Positions 58,721-64,000 of a stretch of DNA of 64,000 nucleotides are shown here, in pieces. Within the stretch, counting starts at the first letter, position 1, and each line of letters starts with the position of its first letter. Origin of the DNA: Elysia chlorotica (taxonomy: Eukaryota > Mollusca > Gastropoda > Plakobranchidae); assembly GCA_003991915.1 (NCBI GenBank), contig RQTK01000206.1, positions 543,483-607,482 of the forward strand. The letters are read 5' to 3'. Made by a program: the position numbers and the translations under genes. The notes under the pieces were generated by a model, which did no database searches, was not told the DNA's origin, and saw nothing but the letters and a program-made list of their open reading frames with translations.

Positions 58721-59139
58721 TCTTTAGCTTTCTGATTTCTAACAAGACACGCATTACTATATATACGTGTATAAAGGAGAGGCTGAACTGCTCTAGAGCT
58801 ACAATCAAAGAGGGAAGGTACATCACACATCACGTATAATTGTCTTTGTACCTGCGGTATTTAGTAAAATTGCCGATTTTGAACGTTAAAAAATATTAAG
58901 TTTTACTTTATAAATATTAACATGCGCTGTGTTTCTGTGATTAATAACACAAAATGTTCATTTTTTCTAATTGTGTCATTTCTCTCCTCTCTTGTTTGGC
59001 TCCTTGACGCCTGTGGTCTTGATAATCTTGATTCTTGTATTGTTGTTGTTCTTCTCTATGTCTGTCTGCCTGTCCCTTAGTTTTGAAAAGAAGCAGACAA
59101 AGGGCCTTTTTAAAAATTCCGATCCGGCGATGCACTATA

Positions 59140-59300
59140 AAGCTGGACACCTGTACCAGAACTTGAACTGTCACATTACACTAATACCAATCCAACCAGT
59201 GACAACAATGTAGGGGCTAAACCACGGGCTCAAACCTCAGCCCCCCCATGCATCAGAGGTAGACACTTTAACCCTAGCACCACCAAGTCTCCCCTATAAA
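59140..59300 (-). mobile_element. Diverged SINE copy
   Basis: Minus-strand words CTGTCACATTACACTAATAC and CAATCCAACCAGTGACAAC, followed by a head region with GGGCTCAAACCTCAG. Low identity. Confidence 0.5.
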
Positions 59301-59649
59301 ATTAATTTTAGTTAAACTCTCCATCCCCAGATCCAAACACTTAAACAGCCATGCCATTGAGATATCACGCGGTCCAGGTCAAAGTGGAAGATCGCCGTGA
59401 CCCAGTGCTTGCCCCCTGGAGTAGGCCTACAGTCACGTGACAAGCTCCGACCGCTAGGTGAACAGATAGCCGCCTGGGCCGGTGGTAGACTACAGTGACG
59501 TCACTGCTCACTACAGGAAGAGTTTGGTACACTGTAAAGGAGCTCACAATGAAGTGGAGAGCACACAGACAGGTAGGAGTGGAAGAGTTTTAACTTATGG
59601 TCCAGTAGATATATATACAAGTTACACTTACAGGGGACAAATATCGGAC

Positions 59650-59735
59650 AAAAAAAATGCCTAACTTGGGATTCAAACCATGGACCTCCTGATTTGAAGA
59701 CCAACGCTCTACCACATGTAGCCAGTTTCCCCCCC
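59650..59735 (-). mobile_element. SINE head fragment
   Basis: GGGATTCAAACCATGGACCT and GAAGACCAACGCTCTACCAC are the complement of the second head type (GGTAGAGCGTTGGTCT). Only the head is clear. Confidence 0.6.
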
Positions 59736-60044
59736 CCCCCCCCCCCGTGATATTTATTGGATAGAACTAGAATCTAGATCTATAAAAGTCTTTTCATTAT
59801 TTAAGTCTAAGAACAACGAACAGATATAACCAAGCCTAGAAATAGTTATTATAAACGACGATCCGAAAATCCAAGGGCGAACTATTTTTTTATTTTTGAT
59901 TATGTTAAATTTATGAAAAAGTAAATCAATAAAAAAGGACCAGGTAAACAAAGTATTTAGTAAGATGTACCTTCTGTGAAAATTTCATAATTACAGGTTG
60001 AGCCGTCTTCGAGCCTTTTGAGAAGAACCCCTCGAGTATACTAA

Positions 60045-60211
<167 letters not shown>

Positions 60212-61153
60212 ATTTTTCTCTGTCATTCCCTTTTTTGTTTCTGTCTCTATCTTTGAATACCTGTTTGTCAGTCTGTCTCTGTATGTCTGCATGTCTGTTT
60301 ATCTGTCTGTCTCTGTATGCCTGTATGTCTGTTTATCTGTCTCGCTGTTTGTCTCTGTATATCTGTCTCTCTGTGATTCTCTCTCTCTCTCACCAGCTGT
60401 GTTTCTCTAACCTCTTTCAAGTTCCCAATTTCGACCCCCCCCCTCTCTCTCTCTCTCTCTATTTATATATCTATCATTGTAGTAAAATCTATCAGTCTGT
60501 TTCTACACTTCTTGATTATTAGACATTTTTTTCATTGAAAGTGAAAGTAAGCGCTCTGCAAATTTGGCGTTTCCTAGTTTTCCAAATGGAATCCAATGCG
60601 GCGGCTCTCTAGACGGCGTATAGCGTGAGGCATTTTTTGTTTCAGTCGGTGATATTACACTGGCAGCAACCTGACGAACAGGAAACCTGGCCTGATCATG
60701 CAGTTGAACCCCTGACATGTATTCGATTTCCGCAGACTCGAACTTACTACTAAGCAACCTAACCCCCCCCCCCTTTTCCCAACCATTTTGTCCCGTTCTC
60801 AATTTTCCTCTTTTAGAACTAAGTTATGAATTTTAAAAATGACTTCTTCAAGTCAAAAATATAGTTCGTAATATAGCCTTGTTTGTGGACAGTGGCTTTT
60901 CAGTAATCCACGGACCAACCAATAAACAAACTAGCCAACAAAACTCACCAACCAACCAACCAATCTCTGTCTCCTGACAGTGTGACCTTCACCCTGGACT
61001 GATGGCGACCGTCCTACTGGGTCTAGCACACTTCACGGTGGCGCGACCGACACACGGTGAGTCAGGTTCTCTTTGTAGTCAATGGGTGGCGATGCAACGG
61101 GGATGCCCTCTTTCTCTAAAAAAAAACCTAAACAAAATCGCGTGATTTTTGTA

Positions 61154-61154
<1 letters not shown>

Positions 61155-61192
<38 letters not shown>
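61155..61192. repeat. GT dinucleotide run
   Basis: About 18 GT units. Confidence 0.95.
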
Positions 61193-61195
<3 letters not shown>

Positions 61196-61879
61196 CAATC
61201 TGCCGATTGGGCTAGAGCATAGACCTATTTTATTATCTTTCTGCACTAGCTGACTTACAAGCATCACGTGACTTTTGTGAGAAAGAGTTCAGCCCCATTC
61301 AGTATTCACTAAGAGTTAATCAAGCGCCCCTTCCCCCTCCCAACCACACACGAATTAAAGGATATGGACAATAGAAGACCAAGTCAACAATAGCTTTTTA
61401 AATAAGAACAGTTGAAATTTTGCGTCATTTTTTTCAAGTCACCCCCCCCCTCCCCCCCAGATGGTAGTATGTATCTCTTAAAATATTAGGCCTTATCCTA
61501 TATTGGTAGGTTTAGGATACCAACTACTGGGTCCGTATGCAACTCTCACGATTATTTTTTTAAGTGCAGAAACTCCTTTGTTCGCCAGTCGACTGCACTC
61601 CTTAATGAAACGTGTGAAAGGCGCACGCTTGTAAAGAGAAACAGTTCTGTACTTCCCACAAAAATTAATTTATTATAAAATTTTAACTTTGTAAATCAGT
61701 TCTAAAACGTCTTTTATATATGTATGCATCTTTTTATTTCTTTTCAATATTTCAATTTCACTTTGCTCTTAAGTTTTGTGTCCGACTATTAATCTATTTT
61801 GAAATTGTATTGCAGTATTACTTTTTAAAATCTAACTATAGAACACACAAAATGCTAACCACTTTGTGAACATATATTG

Positions 61880-62140
61880 TGATATTTAAGGCTTAATTGT
61901 TGCCATGGCATCTATCTATATAAATATTTATATACTTGTATTTATATTTATGCACTCAAAACTATTATCTCATTTTATATGTTTAAATAATTTTGTACTA
62001 TGCATTAATTTCATAGTCCTTATTAATTTTTAAAATGTTTACTAGGAGGTTAACATTAATGATATTATATCAAATACTATTTACATATCAAACTATGTTT
62101 GTGGTAATGAATCAATAAAACTATTCTGTACTCTGTCTTT
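61880..62140 (+). mobile_element. Probable LINE 3' tail relic, second copy
   Basis: Resembles 44,235-44,515: TTGTATTTATATTTATGCAC, AACTATGTTTGTG, then AATCAATAAAACTATTCTGT. It is followed directly by a CT-rich microsatellite, as expected for a LINE tail that seeds repeats. Confidence 0.45.
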
Positions 62141-62169
62141 TGTACTTTTTCTTTCTTTTTCCCCTCTTT

Positions 62170-62450
<281 letters not shown>

Positions 62451-62917
62451 TTTGTATGCCTGCATTTGTGTATAATTACCTCTCTCTCTATTTCTCTCTC
62501 TCATGCTTTATATATATTTTTTCTCTCTGACTCATTTCATTTCAACCATCTTACCCTTCCTATCTATTCTAAATGTCTCCCAGCTGTCCCTCTCTCACTC
62601 TCATAATCTCTCCCTCTCTCTCTCTCTCTGCGTCTATCTGTCTGTCTCTCCCTCTGGTACTTCTTCCTATCGATCTCTCCATGCGTCACTTCTGTTAGCC
62701 ACTTTATAAATCAACAAGTTTTAAAGGAGGAAAGAAAAACTGGAACACTGCTACATGTATTTTCTAAATAACTTTGCAAAAAGTTGCTTACAATTGATGC
62801 TGACATCATATAACAATCACCAACAGTTACCGAGCCCCCCCTCCCCCCCTTTTTTTTCTACTTCTTCTTTTCAGCCTTTTTGTATGAAGACAAATTGAAC
62901 AATCTTGTTATCATTCT

Positions 62918-63240
62918 CGTTGTGCCTTTATCTTTTTAGACAGATTAGTCATTTTCAATAGCCCAATTAGCTTCTAAAATTGTTGTTTTCTCCACTAACT
63001 ATGCCAAACATTGTAGTAGCTAATTGGAGGTACATCCCACTTTTATTCTATTTTGGTATAAAACTGTCGCTACAAATTGATATACATGAAGTTGTGAGAC
63101 AGAGTGCTCAGTTTGTTGTTTTTTTCCGTTTGCTGGGTTCCTAACTTGTTTATTTTTCTTTATTTGTGTGTTCCTTTATTATGCAAAGCCTGTTTAACAA
63201 ATTGCATTGGCCACTACATTTTGTAAATTGTACACGCCCC
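62918..63240. repeat. Terminal tandem duplication, copy 1
   Basis: About 320 bp from CTCGTTGTGCCTTTATC to TTGTAAATTGTAC, followed by a poly-C run. It recurs 737 bp downstream with essentially no differences visible by eye. Confidence 0.95.
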
Positions 63241-63449
63241 CCCCCCCCCCCCCCCCCCCCCAACCACCCACACCACTCTTTCTGGTGCCCAAAGTAAAAC
63301 TCGAGATTGTTCGAGTACAGCAAAGTGAGACAGAAAAGTTAGTAATCGTAATCAAAACCAGTACACGAGGATTTATTATGTCTACTGCGAAAATCAATCT
63401 TGATTTGTTTCTCCCATCATTTGTTATGATTGATATGACATTTTCGTTT

Positions 63450-63555
63450 TCAATGATTGATATTTCCCGACCCCCCTCCCTCTCTCTCTCTCCCTCTCTC
63501 TCTCAATGATTGATATTTCCCGACCCCCCTCCCTCTCTCTCTCTCCCTCTCTCTC
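63450..63555. repeat. 52-bp tandem duplication
   Basis: TCAATGATTGATATTTCCCG followed by C- and CT-rich sequence appears twice in a row. It lies between the two larger duplicate copies. Confidence 0.9.
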
Positions 63556-63654
63556 TCTCTCTCACCCTCTCTCTATCTCTCTCCCTCTCATTCACTCACT
63601 CCCTCTCTCCCTCACTCACTCACTCATTCACTCACTCACTCACTTTCTCTCTCT

Positions 63655-63990
63655 CGTTGTGCCTTTATCTTTTTAGACAGATTAGTCATTTTCAATAGCC
63701 CAATTAGCTTCTAAAATTGTTGTTTTCTCCACTAACTATGCCAAACATTGTAGTAGCTAATTGGAGGTACATCCCACTTTTATTCTATTTTGGTATAAAA
63801 CTGTCGCTACAAATTGATATACATGAAGTTGTGAGACAGAGTGCTCAGTTTGTTGTTTTTTTCCGTTTGCTGGGTTCCTAACTTGTTTATTTTTCTTTAT
63901 TTGTGTGTTCCTTTATTATGCAAAGCCTGTTTAACAAATTGCATTGGCCACTACATTTTGTAAATTGTACCCCCCCCCCCCCCCCCCCCA
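63655..63990. repeat. Terminal tandem duplication, copy 2
   Basis: Copy of 62,918-63,240 including the poly-C run at its end. The window stops just after it, so the full duplicated unit may be larger. Confidence 0.95.
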
Positions 63991-64000
63991 CGAACCTCAC

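Overview
The window looks like nuclear DNA of an invertebrate animal, most likely a gastropod mollusc. It has an AT-rich split gene with GT-AG introns, a mariner transposon, 5'-truncated LINEs, many tRNA-derived SINEs, long GA, CTGT and ATCT microsatellites, and CTAGATCT-rich stretches. The mollusc call is an inference from repeat style. Nothing resembles a prokaryotic operon, CRISPR array or prophage.

Only one host gene can be supported. The minus strand from about 33,577 down to a stop codon at 11,218 encodes the C-terminal quarter (about 1,100 residues) of VPS13D, a bridge-type lipid-transfer protein. I rebuilt 23 exons whose phases all agree. In order they give the end of the VAB adaptor-binding region, a QxW (ricin-like) module, the conserved VPS13 C-terminal segment, the ATG2_C-like helical block and the C-terminal PH-like domain. 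One intron boundary, near 31,000, is unresolved. About three quarters of the protein, including the chorein domain, should lie upstream, but I find no further exon between 33,578 and 64,000.

Layout: 1-5,000 holds a fold-back element, CTAGATCT-rich sequence, palindromic short repeats and a LINE fragment. 5,850-7,030 holds a trinucleotide tract and a recent roughly 395-bp direct duplication. 7,030-11,217 is AT-rich downstream flank or 3' UTR. 11,218-33,577 is VPS13D, with a LINE relic, two SINEs and an unexplained intronic ORF in its introns. 33,757-35,084 is a full-length mariner with an intact transposase gene. 35,451-36,278 is a 20-bp minisatellite that is open in all three minus frames. From 36,300 to the end there is no recognisable gene, only SINEs, microsatellites, a decayed roughly 55-bp tandem array, LINE fragments, several CpG-rich islands and, at the far end, a tandem duplication of about 737 bp.

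The most useful points to check are the missing upstream part of VPS13D (a very large intron or an assembly join near the mariner and minisatellite), the apparently intact mariner, the frame-independent minisatellite, the clustered SINE family and the near-identical duplications. I do not see a convincing undescribed multi-gene system.
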